This document shows positions 16,226 to 25,326 of a stretch of DNA of 27,547 bases, piece after piece (the stretch's first letter is position 1; the number at the start of each line of letters is the position of its first letter). The notes under the pieces were generated by a model. The model saw only the letters and a list, made by a program, of their open reading frames with translations. It was not told the DNA's origin and made no database searches. Source of the stretch: Bacteroidota bacterium (GTDB lineage Bacteria; Bacteroidota; Bacteroidia; NS11-12g; UBA955); contig SXYY01000149.1 in NCBI GenBank assembly GCA_005788145.1, positions 1 to 27,547 on the forward strand. The letters are read 5' to 3'. Both the position numbers and the translations under genes were made by a program.

Positions 16226-19021
16226 TTACTGAAGTTTTTCCAGCAAATACGGTGCAGTGATGCTATTCTTAGCATAAACCATGTCCTCCGGAATTCCCTG
16301 AAAAACAAGTTCTCCACCCGCATTTCCCGCTTCTGGACCCAAATCAACAATCCAATCGGCACATTTAACCACATCCAAATTGTGTTCGATACACAAAACC
16401 GTGTTTCCTTGCGCAATCAATGCATCAAAGGACTTCATCAATTTTTTGATGTCGTGAAAGTGCAACCCCGTAGTCGGTTCATCGAAAATAAAGAGCGTGC
16501 CCCCTTCTTTATTCGGACTGGCTTTGCTCAGGAAAAAGGCCAATTTTACACGCTGCGCCTCGCCCCCACTCAATGTATTAGAACCTTGACCGAGTTTCAC
16601 ATAACCCAATCCAACGTCTTGTAAAGGTTTGATACGCTCGCGAATTGCTTTCACATCCTCAAAAAATACCATCGCCTCATCCACTGTCATGTCGAGCACT
16701 TCGAAAATGTTCTTTCCATTGTACTCAACCTCTAACACATCCTTTTTGTAACGGTGTCCACCGCAAGCTTCACACTCCAATTTGATGTCGGCCATGAATT
16801 GCATCTCGATGATGGTTTCACCTTCGCCTTGACAAACATCACAGCGACCGCCATCCACATTAAACGAAAAATGAGAAGGCTTGAAACCGTTGAATTTTGA
16901 CATCGAGGTATTTGCGAACAAATCCCGGATTTCATCAAACGCTTTCACATAGGTCACTGGATTGCTTCGGCTACTCTTACCGATGGGATTTTGATCCACC
17001 ATTTCGATGGATTTTACCAAGGAGATCGCGCCTGACAACTTTTTGAATTTTCCTGGTTTTGTGGTTGTGAACAATCCCAATTCACGGCTCATCGCAGGAT
17101 ACAAAACTTGTTTAATCAAGGTGGTTTTACCGGATCCCGACACCCCAGTAACCACTGTAAACGATTCCAAGGGAAACTTGCAACTTACATGTTTCAAATT
17201 GTTGGCCGTTACGTCTTCAAGTTCTATAAAGTGGGGCGATTTTCTCCTGCTGGAAGGCACTTCGATTTTTTCCTCGCCCGACAAATATTTACCTGTTAAA
17301 CTGTCCTCGCATTTGCTGATGCCATCGAAGGGACCTTGGTACAACAAATGTCCACCCAAAGTTCCCGCTTGCGGACCGATGTCAATCACATTTTCGGCAT
17401 TGCGCATGATGTCTTCATCGTGCTCCACAACAATGACCGTATTTCCTTCATTCTGAAGTGCCTTTAAAACGGTGATCAATCGTTCGGTATCTCTAGAGTG
17501 CAATCCAATGCTCGGTTCATCGAGGATGTACATCGAACCCGTCAAATTGCTCCCCAATGAAGTGGCCAAATTGATTCGTTGGCTTTCTCCTCCGCTCAAT
17601 GTATTGCTCAATCTATTTAGCGACAAATACCCCAATCCTACATCGCTCAGAAACTGCAACCGACCTTTGATCTCATCAACGATTCGCTCAGAAATGGCGA
17701 AATCGGTTGGACTCAAAGTCAGGCGTGTGACATAATCAAGGGCTTTGTCAACTTCCATGAGCAACAACTCTTGGATACTGAGTTGTTTGGGTTCATGGTT
17801 CGACAATATTTTTACGTATGAGGCTTCCTTGCGGAGTCTTGTCCCGTGGCAATCAGGGCATGTGGTTTTTCCACGATAACGCGCCGCCAATACCCGGTAT
17901 TGAATTTTATACGATTTGTCTTCGATGTACTTGAAAAAATCCAAAATCCCTGGCAATTCCTTGCTACCATTCCAGAGCAATTGCAAGTGATGATCGTCTA
18001 AATCGCGAATCGCACGATGAATGGGAAAATCGACTTTGTTGGCCAAACGGATGAAATCATTGCGCCACTCACCCATCGTTTCACCCTTCCATGGGGCCAC
18101 AGCTCCTTCGAAAACACTGAGTGAGGTGTCTGGAATCACCAAATCGCGATCCAAACCCAATACGGAACCAAAGCCTTCGCATGTTCTGCACGCACCGTGT
18201 GGGTTGTTAAAACTCAAAAAATCCTTGGTGGGTATTTCAAATTTCAATCCATCCAGCTCAAAGCGATTATTGAACTCCACAGATTCGTTGCTCTCCATGA
18301 AATGCAATGTGCAATTGCCCTCTCCCTCCCAAAACGCTGTTTCGCAAGCATCGAATAATCGGGATTGAAACTCCTCTTCCTCAGGTTGTATCGCCAAACG
18401 ATCTACGACAATAAAAATGGACTGATCCAAACTGGATTTTTCATCGAGTAAGGTTTGTACAGAAAACAACTGATTCTCGCACCAAATCCTACTGAATCCT
18501 TTTTGAATGAGCAGGTCCCAATCGCTTTCATTTCTGATTTTTTCGGGTTGCGGTGCCATGATCAGAGCGCGCTCCCCAATTTTGTTGGTTTCGCAATACT
18601 TCAATATGTCTTCCGTTGTCTCCCTTTTCACTTCCCTACCCGATAGCGGCGAGATTGTGTGACCGGCCCTGCTGAATAGCAACTTGATATAATCGTAAAT
18701 TTCCGTTGAAGTAGCCACAGTACTTCGCGGATTGCGGGTATTCACTTTTTGTTCGATGGCAACTGCGGGACACAACCCCTGGATATCATCGACAAGGGGT
18801 TTTTTCATCCTACCCAAAAACTGTCGGGCATAACTGCTCAAACTCTCTACATACCTACGTTGGCCCTCCGCGAACAATGTTTCGAATACCAGGCTTGATT
18901 TTCCGCTGCCCGATACACCTGTAACCACGGTAAATGATCCATGATCGATATCAACATGAACCTGTTTGAGATTGTGTTGTTGCGCATTTACGATGCGAAT
19001 TTTCTTTTCTTGAATTGACAT
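16226..19021 (-). CDS. uvrA: Excinuclease ABC subunit A
   Basis: A 931-residue damage-sensing ATPase of nucleotide excision repair, acting with UvrB on DNA. Two ABC modules are visible: Walker A GVSGSGKSS (35-43) and signature LSGGESQR (475-482) with Walker B YILDEPSIGLH, then Walker A GVSGSGKTT (626-634) and signature LSGGEAQR with FIFDEPTTGLH. Zinc pairs are Cys278/Cys281 (CRTC), Cys388/Cys391 (CPDC), and the C-terminal finger CDVC...CEAC. The CxxC pair that precedes CRTC in E. coli is absent. Full length and apparently intact. It starts 17 bases after the DUF4249 gene in the same direction, so it may be read through from that unit. Confidence 0.97.
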   Translation of the reverse strand: MSIQEKKIRIVNAQQHNLKQVHVDIDHGSFTVVTGVSGSGKSSLVFETLFAEGQRRYVESLSSYARQFLGRMKKPLVDDIQGLCPAVAIEQKVNTRNPRSTVATSTEIYDYIKLLFSRAGHTISPLSGREVKRETTEDILKYCETNKIGERALIMAPQPEKIRNESDWDLLIQKGFSRIWCENQLFSVQTLLDEKSSLDQSIFIVVDRLAIQPEEEEFQSRLFDACETAFWEGEGNCTLHFMESNESVEFNNRFELDGLKFEIPTKDFLSFNNPHGACRTCEGFGSVLGLDRDLVIPDTSLSVFEGAVAPWKGETMGEWRNDFIRLANKVDFPIHRAIRDLDDHHLQLLWNGSKELPGILDFFKYIEDKSYKIQYRVLAARYRGKTTCPDCHGTRLRKEASYVKILSNHEPKQLSIQELLLMEVDKALDYVTRLTLSPTDFAISERIVDEIKGRLQFLSDVGLGYLSLNRLSNTLSGGESQRINLATSLGSNLTGSMYILDEPSIGLHSRDTERLITVLKALQNEGNTVIVVEHDEDIMRNAENVIDIGPQAGTLGGHLLYQGPFDGISKCEDSLTGKYLSGEEKIEVPSSRRKSPHFIELEDVTANNLKHVSCKFPLESFTVVTGVSGSGKTTLIKQVLYPAMSRELGLFTTTKPGKFKKLSGAISLVKSIEMVDQNPIGKSSRSNPVTYVKAFDEIRDLFANTSMSKFNGFKPSHFSFNVDGGRCDVCQGEGETIIEMQFMADIKLECEACGGHRYKKDVLEVEYNGKNIFEVLDMTVDEAMVFFEDVKAIRERIKPLQDVGLGYVKLGQGSNTLSGGEAQRVKLAFFLSKASPNKEGGTLFIFDEPTTGLHFHDIKKLMKSFDALIAQGNTVLCIEHNLDVVKCADWIVDLGPEAGNAGGELVFQGIPEDMVYAKNSITAPYLLEKLQ

Positions 19022-19038
19022 GTGCCCTGTTGTCCGAT

Positions 19039-19893
19039 TTATTGAATGGTATCGCGCTGAATGGATGCACCCGCGCAGATGCCTCGGCCATTGGTGATGT
19101 TGCTGTAAATGGGTGTTGGATCGGAAAACAAACCCGATGTTTTTCGGTAATTGGCCAACGATTGAAGATAGGTATAATACTCTACACTGAGCGAACGCAC
19201 TTCCACCAAATACTTATACATGCTACCAGCGCTGCCATAACTTGTGATGAATTCAAACTGCCTATTGCCACCATTGAAAGTTCTATCATCGAGCAGAAAA
19301 CCACCCAAATCAGTTTTGGCCGCATTCTGGTTCAAGAAAGGATCCGTTGTTGTTGGGGGCATAATCACCCATTCTTGGATAAAATCATCAAAGCGATACA
19401 AATTGATTTCATAGTAATTACGCTCATTCTGGGGATCGGCGATGAAACAGGTTAACGTTCCAGTCTCAAACCCAAAGGAATCCAACCCTGTGTTGTTTTT
19501 CCAAATTGATTTGGGGCTATTTAATTTATTGGGAAGCGTCATTCGCCCGGTTGCTTTTGAAAAGTTGGGGACGCTCACTTCCACTGTATATTCTTTGCCT
19601 GCCACCGGTTTGAAATTCGCCACATATTTGCTTAAGCCAAGATTGTAAGATAGCGTATAATTTTGACTGCCGTCATTCACCAGGACAACAGCGTTTTCAA
19701 TATAATCGGGATATACGGTATCTGTCATGGGTATGGTCTGAGAAACTTGAACAGAGAAGAAGTCGTCACTGTTCACGAAAGAATTCACAACCAAACGAGG
19801 GGTGAATTTGATGGAACTATCATCGAGTTCTGTGTCGCAAGAGGTCACCAACAAAGAAGCGATTAATCCGAACAACCAAAGATTCTTTTTCAT
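19039..19893 (-). CDS. DUF4249 lipoprotein, partner of the TonB receptor
   Basis: A 284-residue lipoprotein: leader MKKNLWLFGLIASLLVTSC (Cys19), then DTELDDSS, an acidic stretch of the kind that directs Bacteroidota lipoproteins to the cell surface. The mature part fits DUF4249: FTPRLVVNSFVNSDDFFSV, an Ig-like first domain with VNDG and YTVEVSVPN, then a second beta-rich half with EVRSLSVEYYTYLQSL near the end. DUF4249 genes usually sit beside TonB-dependent receptors, as here with a 6-base gap. It is probably an extracellular lid or binding partner of that receptor; the ligand is unknown. A SusD-like function is an analogy, since the fold differs. Confidence 0.88.
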   Translation of the reverse strand: MKKNLWLFGLIASLLVTSCDTELDDSSIKFTPRLVVNSFVNSDDFFSVQVSQTIPMTDTVYPDYIENAVVLVNDGSQNYTLSYNLGLSKYVANFKPVAGKEYTVEVSVPNFSKATGRMTLPNKLNSPKSIWKNNTGLDSFGFETGTLTCFIADPQNERNYYEINLYRFDDFIQEWVIMPPTTTDPFLNQNAAKTDLGGFLLDDRTFNGGNRQFEFITSYGSAGSMYKYLVEVRSLSVEYYTYLQSLANYRKTSGLFSDPTPIYSNITNGRGICAGASIQRDTIQ

Positions 19894-19899
19894 ACTCAG

Positions 19900-22230
19900 T
19901 TAAAATTCTAAACGATAAAAGCCAGAGGGAATAAAAACAAAGGGCGTAGTTCCCGTTAATACCAATTTCCCTGCACGATTCACTTCCCATCGGGCGTTGA
20001 TTGGATTCATTGAACCAAGGACATTGTATACTTGTATGCCCCAGAATTCGCGGTATCCGCGGTTGTAATAGGGCTTAATTTCTTTCGTAAAACCGATATC
20101 AAAACGCTTATACATCGGCATTCTGTAATTGTTTTTACGGCTGTAATCGTAAACCAACTTGTTGTCTGTTGTTAGGTACTGTCCCGTGGGAACTGTGTAT
20201 ACATTCCCACTCATCAACATCCCAGAAATATTGATGGTTAGCCATGTTTGGGCCTGCCATGTGAATTGCGCTTTTAATTGATGGGGTCTGTCCCACCGGT
20301 AATCAAAAGGTTTACCATCGTTGATAAATTCGAAGGTCCGCTCAGTTTTGGCATAGGTGTAGCTGAGGATACCGGTTCCAGATCCCGTCTTTTTCGTGAT
20401 CATCGCTTCGAAGCCACGTGCCCTACCCGTTCCTTGAACGATGCTTCGCTCCCAAAAGTTCTTCACAAAAGGGTCTTCCTCCACGCCTGTGAGATCTGTT
20501 ATGCCATCGAACCACTTGTAGTATCCCTCTGCTGAGAATTCAACGCCCGTGGCTAGGGGGAATAAATAAGCACATGTAATCTGCGTTGTGCGCTGAGGCC
20601 TAAAATTCGCACTACTTGGAAACCATACATCTCTGGGCAAAGAACCATTCACACTGGACAATTGATTGAGACCTTGGTTTGCAACCGAAAAACCCATTTG
20701 AATCCGCTTTTTGCCTTCGAGCAACTGGCTGATGATCAAGCGCGGCTCAGGTCTCACATAAGTTTTCGAGTTGGTGATGAATGTCCAAATCCTTAAACCA
20801 AAATTCACAGACAAGCCAATGTTTGGATGCATATCCAGCTCCCCATAATTGGCCCATTCGGCGATGTTTTGAACATTGGCCACACCGAATGTGGTATCCC
20901 TGTTGGCCAAATTCGTATTTTCCTGAATACGCGTTTGTCCTGGTTTTAGGTTGTGAAATATGAAATGGCTACCGTACCGGATGGTGTACTGGGGTGAGTA
21001 TACGTAGGAGAAATCGCCATTGACCGTGTAATCCGTGATGGCATTTTTTAATTCTTCACTGATTTGGGCTGTCTGGGTATTCGCACCTTGGGTAATCGAT
21101 CCATCCAAATTGAACAAATTGCTGTAAACGAATCGTGAATATCCGGTTGTGAAAGATCCAAAATGGTTGGATTTGAACTCGTGAGAATATCGACTCCCGA
21201 TTTGGGTGTTCTGCCAAGAGGTTAGCAAATCGAATACAAACACAACACGGCGGTTCAGGGTGTCTACCTCATCCACTTCCGAGGACAAACCATATTTGTC
21301 TCTACCATTGTACGCCCAAAAATTCCACTGAGAATGTTGATCTACTTTGTAATCCACACGGGCATTGATATCGTGAACATTGCCAATCAAACCACTGCCT
21401 TGTCCAGCACCCACGAGCCAGTCCAAATAACTCCGTCGTACAGCGAATGCGCCGGTCACTCTACCTTTTTGATCCAAAGGCCCGTCGGTTACCACATTGA
21501 CCGTCAAAGGATCCACATGCATTTTGCCAGACCAGTTTTTGGCTGCACCCCCATCGGTCTGAATATCAATAACCCCTCCGCCTGCGCGACCACCATATCG
21601 GGCAGGCGCTACACCCCGGTAGAAATCAGCGTTCTTCAAGACCTCTGCGTTGTAATTGGAAAGAAAGCCCCACAAATGTCCGTTACCATACAGTGGCAAA
21701 CCATTCATTAACAATAAGTTTTGGTCGGAATTGCCACCGCGAACCACCAGTCCTGAAAGTCCTTCAATTCCCCCAGAAACACCGGGTAGAAATTGAAAAT
21801 ACTTCACCGGATCACTAACGGAGAGCACACTTGGCGACTGAATAATGGCTTTTTTGGTGGTGGAATAGTAAGACGGCTTAAGGTTGTATAGCGACAGATA
21901 TTCGGTGGCTGAATCGAGTTCTCCAAACCCAACAGGGCGAAGAAAGAAATTCTTGTTTACTGAAGATTGTACGTCGATGACCACCTTTTGCGGCTTGAAA
22001 CCTGGTGCAGCAACGATGATGGTTTTATCGCCTTGCTTTGTACCAAATTGATAAAATCCTTGTGCGTTGGACTCCACAAACGCATAAGAAGCCGAATCCA
22101 CGATAATTGCACCGGGAATGGTTTCCAATGTTTTTTTGTTGTAAACCCACCCCGTAACTGCTGGAATCTGCGCTAAAACACTGGCAGTTGCGCACATGGA
22201 TATGAGGGTGAAAAATCGCGAAAAACTCAT
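19900..22230 (-). CDS. TonB-dependent outer membrane receptor with carboxypeptidase-like N-terminal domain
   Basis: A 776-residue outer membrane receptor. Signal peptide MSFSRFFTLISMCATASVLAQ, a CarboxypepD_reg-like domain at about 25-95 (GWVYNKKTLETIPGA ... FYQFGTKQGD), then a plug at about 125-230 (LPGVSGGIEGLSGLVVRGG, LLLMNGLPLYG, ARYGGRAGGGVIDIQ), then a 22-strand-type barrel ending in FYRLEF with the terminal aromatic typical of outer membrane proteins. I chose ATG at 22230; the frame stays open back to 22452, but that upstream part lies inside folB and has no signal sequence. It starts 14 bases after folB and ends 6 bases before the DUF4249 gene. It uses TonB energy to import an unknown ligand. 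Confidence 0.93.
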   Translation of the reverse strand: MSFSRFFTLISMCATASVLAQIPAVTGWVYNKKTLETIPGAIIVDSASYAFVESNAQGFYQFGTKQGDKTIIVAAPGFKPQKVVIDVQSSVNKNFFLRPVGFGELDSATEYLSLYNLKPSYYSTTKKAIIQSPSVLSVSDPVKYFQFLPGVSGGIEGLSGLVVRGGNSDQNLLLMNGLPLYGNGHLWGFLSNYNAEVLKNADFYRGVAPARYGGRAGGGVIDIQTDGGAAKNWSGKMHVDPLTVNVVTDGPLDQKGRVTGAFAVRRSYLDWLVGAGQGSGLIGNVHDINARVDYKVDQHSQWNFWAYNGRDKYGLSSEVDEVDTLNRRVVFVFDLLTSWQNTQIGSRYSHEFKSNHFGSFTTGYSRFVYSNLFNLDGSITQGANTQTAQISEELKNAITDYTVNGDFSYVYSPQYTIRYGSHFIFHNLKPGQTRIQENTNLANRDTTFGVANVQNIAEWANYGELDMHPNIGLSVNFGLRIWTFITNSKTYVRPEPRLIISQLLEGKKRIQMGFSVANQGLNQLSSVNGSLPRDVWFPSSANFRPQRTTQITCAYLFPLATGVEFSAEGYYKWFDGITDLTGVEEDPFVKNFWERSIVQGTGRARGFEAMITKKTGSGTGILSYTYAKTERTFEFINDGKPFDYRWDRPHQLKAQFTWQAQTWLTINISGMLMSGNVYTVPTGQYLTTDNKLVYDYSRKNNYRMPMYKRFDIGFTKEIKPYYNRGYREFWGIQVYNVLGSMNPINARWEVNRAGKLVLTGTTPFVFIPSGFYRLEF

Positions 22231-22244
22231 TTTCACAAAGATAC

Positions 22245-22622
22245 TCAATTGTCTTGGCTTTTGGGATAATTCTGTTCCATTTCTACCCCGTGGGCAGCAG
22301 CCAATACTCCCCTGGCTTGAATCTGCGATTTTCGCACAACGACATGGATTTGAACGAGCCCCGAAGTCACTTGACTCTCGATGTGTAACAAGATGTTTTC
22401 GGCGAATGTTTCCAACAATTTTGTTGGGCGATCTGCAATGGTCAGCACCCACTCTGTAATACGGGCATAATCAATGGAGCTATTCAATTCATCGCTTAAT
22501 GACTTTGAATCAATTTTTACCTTAACACTCACAGAAAGCCCCACTTTATTCAATCGTTCTTCCTCGAACCACCCAATGGGGGCATGAATCTGTAATTGGT
22601 CAATAAAAATGGTTGTTAACAT
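22245..22622 (-). CDS. folB: Dihydroneopterin aldolase
   Basis: A 125-residue folate enzyme that cleaves 7,8-dihydroneopterin to 6-hydroxymethyl-dihydropterin and glycolaldehyde in the cytoplasm. Expected features: IFIDQLQIHAPIGWFEEER with Glu21/Glu22, SIDYARI with Tyr52, KLLETFAENI with Glu71 (pterin anchor), and Lys98 in VVVRKSQ, the catalytic lysine position. The length is normal. No other folate gene is adjacent; it is instead the first gene of a minus-strand cluster with the TonB receptor, DUF4249 and uvrA. It diverges from glutaryl-CoA dehydrogenase with 64 bases between the ATGs. A TTTCTTTG about 24 bases before its ATG is a one-mismatch -7 candidate. Confidence 0.92.
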   Translation of the reverse strand: MLTTIFIDQLQIHAPIGWFEEERLNKVGLSVSVKVKIDSKSLSDELNSSIDYARITEWVLTIADRPTKLLETFAENILLHIESQVTSGLVQIHVVVRKSQIQARGVLAAAHGVEMEQNYPKSQDN

Positions 22623-22662
22623 ATTCTTACCCTAAAAATTCCATGCAAAGAAAACAACTATG

Positions 22663-22674
22663 TTACATTTGTAA
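22663..22674 (+). promoter_or_regulatory. -7 element inside a 12-base palindrome, glutaryl-CoA dehydrogenase promoter
   Basis: TACATTTG (22664-22671) matches TAnnTTTG exactly and lies 15 bases before the ATG of the dehydrogenase gene. It sits within TTACA-TT-TGTAA, an inverted repeat that could be an operator. No TTG is present at -33; the nearest partial match is TTC 22 bases upstream. Confidence 0.45.
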
Positions 22675-22686
22675 TAGATAACTTTT

Positions 22687-23904
22687 ATGAGTTCACAAGA
22701 AATTTCAGATTTGCTTTCGGCCAACCAAGGAAAAGACCGCTACAATGCACCCGATTTTTATGCCATCGATGACTTTTTAACCGATGAACAAAAATTGATT
22801 CGATCTTCGGTGCGCGAGTATGTGAAGCGCGAGTTGAGTCCGATTATCGAGCACTTTGCACAGCAAGCTGAATTTCCCCGTCACATTGTCAAACAATTGG
22901 GTGAAATTGGTGCTTTTGGTCCACAATTACCCATTCAATATGGCTGCGGGGGCATGGATTATACGACTTATGGCATCATCATGCAGGAACTTGAGCGCTG
23001 TGATAGTGGCGTTCGTTCCACAGCATCGGTGCAGGGTTCATTGGTGATGTACCCCATCTACAAGTTTGGCAGTGAAGCGCAAAAGCAAAAGTATTTGCCA
23101 AAGTTGGCTTCAGGCGATTGGTTGGGTTGTTTTGGATTAACGGAACCCGACCATGGATCAAACCCCGGCGGAATGACAACCAATTTCGTAGACAAAGGCG
23201 ACCATTACCTGCTGAACGGCGCGAAAATGTGGATTAGCAATGCGCCATTTGCTGATGTGGCTGTTGTTTGGGCAAAGAATGAAGCCGGAATTGTACATGG
23301 CTTGATCGTAGAACGAGGAATGGAGGGTTTCTCTACCCCAACCACACACAACAAATGGAGTTTGAGAGCGAGTTGCACCGGAGAATTGGTGTTCGATAAT
23401 GTGAAGGTTCCCAAAGAGAATATCCTTCCCGGTGTTACCGGATTAAAAGGTCCATTGACCTGTTTGAATTCTGCCCGATACGGTATTAGCTGGGGCGCGC
23501 TCGGCGCTGCGATGGATTGTTACGACACAGCCGTTCGATACGCCAAACAACGCGTTCAGTTTGGCAAACCCATCGGTGGTTTCCAATTGCAACAAAAGAA
23601 ACTGGCAGAAATGCTTACCGAAATCACGAAAGCACAGTTGCTGGTATGGCGATTGGGACAATTGATGGACAAAGGTTTGGCCACTCCCGCTCAAATCTCG
23701 ATGGCCAAGCGTAACAACGTTGAAATCGCCCTGAATACAGCCCGTGAAGCGCGTCAAATGTTGGGCGGTATGGGTATTACCGGTGAATTCCCAATCATGC
23801 GACACATGATGAATTTGGAATCTGTGGTTACTTACGAAGGAACCCACGATATCCATTTGCTGATTTTGGGAATGGAAATTACCGGCGAAAATGCATTTGT
23901 ATAA
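22687..23904 (+). CDS. gcdH: Glutaryl-CoA dehydrogenase (acyl-CoA dehydrogenase family)
   Basis: A 405-residue FAD enzyme that oxidises and decarboxylates glutaryl-CoA to crotonyl-CoA in lysine and tryptophan breakdown. The subtype is shown by RSTASVQGSLVMYPIY with Arg110 and Ser111 (the residues that hold the glutaryl carboxylate), GCFGLTEPDHGSNPGGM, RYGISWGALGAA, and a C-terminal MRHMMNLESVVTYEGTHDIH with the catalytic Glu384. These motifs distinguish it from short- and medium-chain acyl-CoA dehydrogenases. Full length. It is the first gene of a plus-strand run; the next gene starts 14 bases later. No electron-transfer flavoprotein gene is nearby. Confidence 0.92.
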   Translation: MSSQEISDLLSANQGKDRYNAPDFYAIDDFLTDEQKLIRSSVREYVKRELSPIIEHFAQQAEFPRHIVKQLGEIGAFGPQLPIQYGCGGMDYTTYGIIMQELERCDSGVRSTASVQGSLVMYPIYKFGSEAQKQKYLPKLASGDWLGCFGLTEPDHGSNPGGMTTNFVDKGDHYLLNGAKMWISNAPFADVAVVWAKNEAGIVHGLIVERGMEGFSTPTTHNKWSLRASCTGELVFDNVKVPKENILPGVTGLKGPLTCLNSARYGISWGALGAAMDCYDTAVRYAKQRVQFGKPIGGFQLQQKKLAEMLTEITKAQLLVWRLGQLMDKGLATPAQISMAKRNNVEIALNTAREARQMLGGMGITGEFPIMRHMMNLESVVTYEGTHDIHLLILGMEITGENAFV

Positions 23905-23918
23905 TTTTAGGACAATAT

Positions 23919-25319
23919 ATGTATCAGATTAAATTTGGAACAGACGGCTGGCGCGAGATCATTGCGGATGAGTTTACAGTCGCTAATGTGAGACGGGTTG
24001 CCAATGCAACAGCCTTGTGGCTAAATCAAAGTGATTTGCCAAAAAGTTGTGTGGTTGGATATGATTGCCGCTTCGGTGGTGAAATGTTTGCCAAAGAAAC
24101 AGCGAGGCAAATGGCCGCTCAAGGTATCAAGGTTGTTGTATCACATGGTTTTGTATCTACGCCAATGATTTCGTTGGCTGCGAACCAACTCAAAGCCGGT
24201 GCAGGCATCATATTAACAGCAAGCCACAACCCTCCCACATACAATGGTTATAAAATCAAAGCCAATTATGGGGGTCCGGCCATTCCTTCAGAAGTGAGCA
24301 AAGTAGAAGCACTAATTTCAGACAACCTTGTCGATGCGGGTGCTTCATATGAATCGTACTTAAACGATGGAATGATATCCTACGGTGATTTCGAAACCAT
24401 GTATTACGATCATTGCTTGCGTAGTTTCGACATGAAAGCATTGGATGCCATCTCCTCTGGCCTGGTTTACGATGCGATGTACGGTGCCGGACAGGCCATC
24501 GTGAAGCGTTTGTTGCCTAAGTCTACCATCTTACACGGGGATCACAATCCGGGGTTTGAGGGACGGGCACCAGAGCCAATTTTGAAAAACTTGCCTGAAA
24601 TCGGTCCATTGATTGCATCAAGCCCCAAGAATTTGTGTGGTTTGGCTACTGACGGAGATGCTGATCGCATTGGTTGGTTTGACGAAAACGGTCAGTTTGT
24701 GGATTCACATCATTTGATTTTATTATTGATTGAGTACCTAACCACATTCAAAGGATACAGCGGCAAAGTTGTGAAGAGTTTCTCGGTGAGCGACAAAGTA
24801 CAAAAGTTGTGTGATTTAAAGGGTCTTGAAGCCATCACCACGAAAATTGGATTCAAGTATATCTGTGAGTACATGGTGACCGATGATGTTTTAATTGGAG
24901 CCGAGGAAAGTGGTGGAATTGCCATCAAAGGCCATATCCCAGAAAGAGACGGTGTTTGGATGGGATTGGTATTAATGGAATACATGGCAAAAACAGGCAA
25001 ATCTTTTTCAGAATTGATTCAAGACATGTATGCCAAAGTTGGTTCTTTTGCTGTAGAGCGTTATGATTTACACCTGACCAATGAGTTGAAAGAAAGCATC
25101 ATTGAAAATTGCAAATCAAGGAGTTACGCAAAATTTGGACCCTACGATGTTGTGGGTGTGGAAGATGTGGATGGTTACAAATTCCGATTGAGTAATGGCT
25201 CATGGGTGATGATACGTCCGAGCGGCACAGAGCCTGTTTTGAGGGTATACGCTGAGTCAACCGATTCCGCTGCGTCATTTGCCATTTTGGATGCCACCAA
25301 ATCAACCATTTTACCTTAA
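23919..25319 (+). CDS. Phosphoglucomutase/phosphomannomutase family protein
   Basis: A 466-residue alpha-D-phosphohexomutase that moves a phosphate between C1 and C6 of a hexose. All four active-site loops are present: TASHNPP with phosphoserine Ser102; the metal loop DGDADR with Asp245, Asp247 and Asp249; the sugar loop GAEESGG (about 327-333); and the phosphate loop RPSGTEP (433-439). An AGGA sequence lies about seven bases upstream of the ATG. It lies 14 bases after gcdH and 7 bases before the acyltransferase gene. Whether glucose, mannose or an amino sugar is preferred cannot be told from these motifs; products would feed cell envelope sugars. Confidence 0.93.
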   Translation: MYQIKFGTDGWREIIADEFTVANVRRVANATALWLNQSDLPKSCVVGYDCRFGGEMFAKETARQMAAQGIKVVVSHGFVSTPMISLAANQLKAGAGIILTASHNPPTYNGYKIKANYGGPAIPSEVSKVEALISDNLVDAGASYESYLNDGMISYGDFETMYYDHCLRSFDMKALDAISSGLVYDAMYGAGQAIVKRLLPKSTILHGDHNPGFEGRAPEPILKNLPEIGPLIASSPKNLCGLATDGDADRIGWFDENGQFVDSHHLILLLIEYLTTFKGYSGKVVKSFSVSDKVQKLCDLKGLEAITTKIGFKYICEYMVTDDVLIGAEESGGIAIKGHIPERDGVWMGLVLMEYMAKTGKSFSELIQDMYAKVGSFAVERYDLHLTNELKESIIENCKSRSYAKFGPYDVVGVEDVDGYKFRLSNGSWVMIRPSGTEPVLRVYAESTDSAASFAILDATKSTILP

Positions 25320-25326
25320 TCCAACC

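Noticed and set aside
17007..17456. A 149-codon plus-strand open frame opposite uvrA
   Set aside because: It is antisense to the second ABC module of uvrA; its composition mirrors that gene.
22231..22452. N-terminal extension of the TonB receptor by 74 residues
   Set aside because: The extension lies inside folB, is rich in Cys and Arg, and would put the signal peptide in the interior. ATG at 22230 starts directly with the signal peptide.
25279..25326. Earlier start of the GlsA-like protein
   Set aside because: It would overlap the end of the mutase gene; the ATG at 25327 has normal operon spacing.
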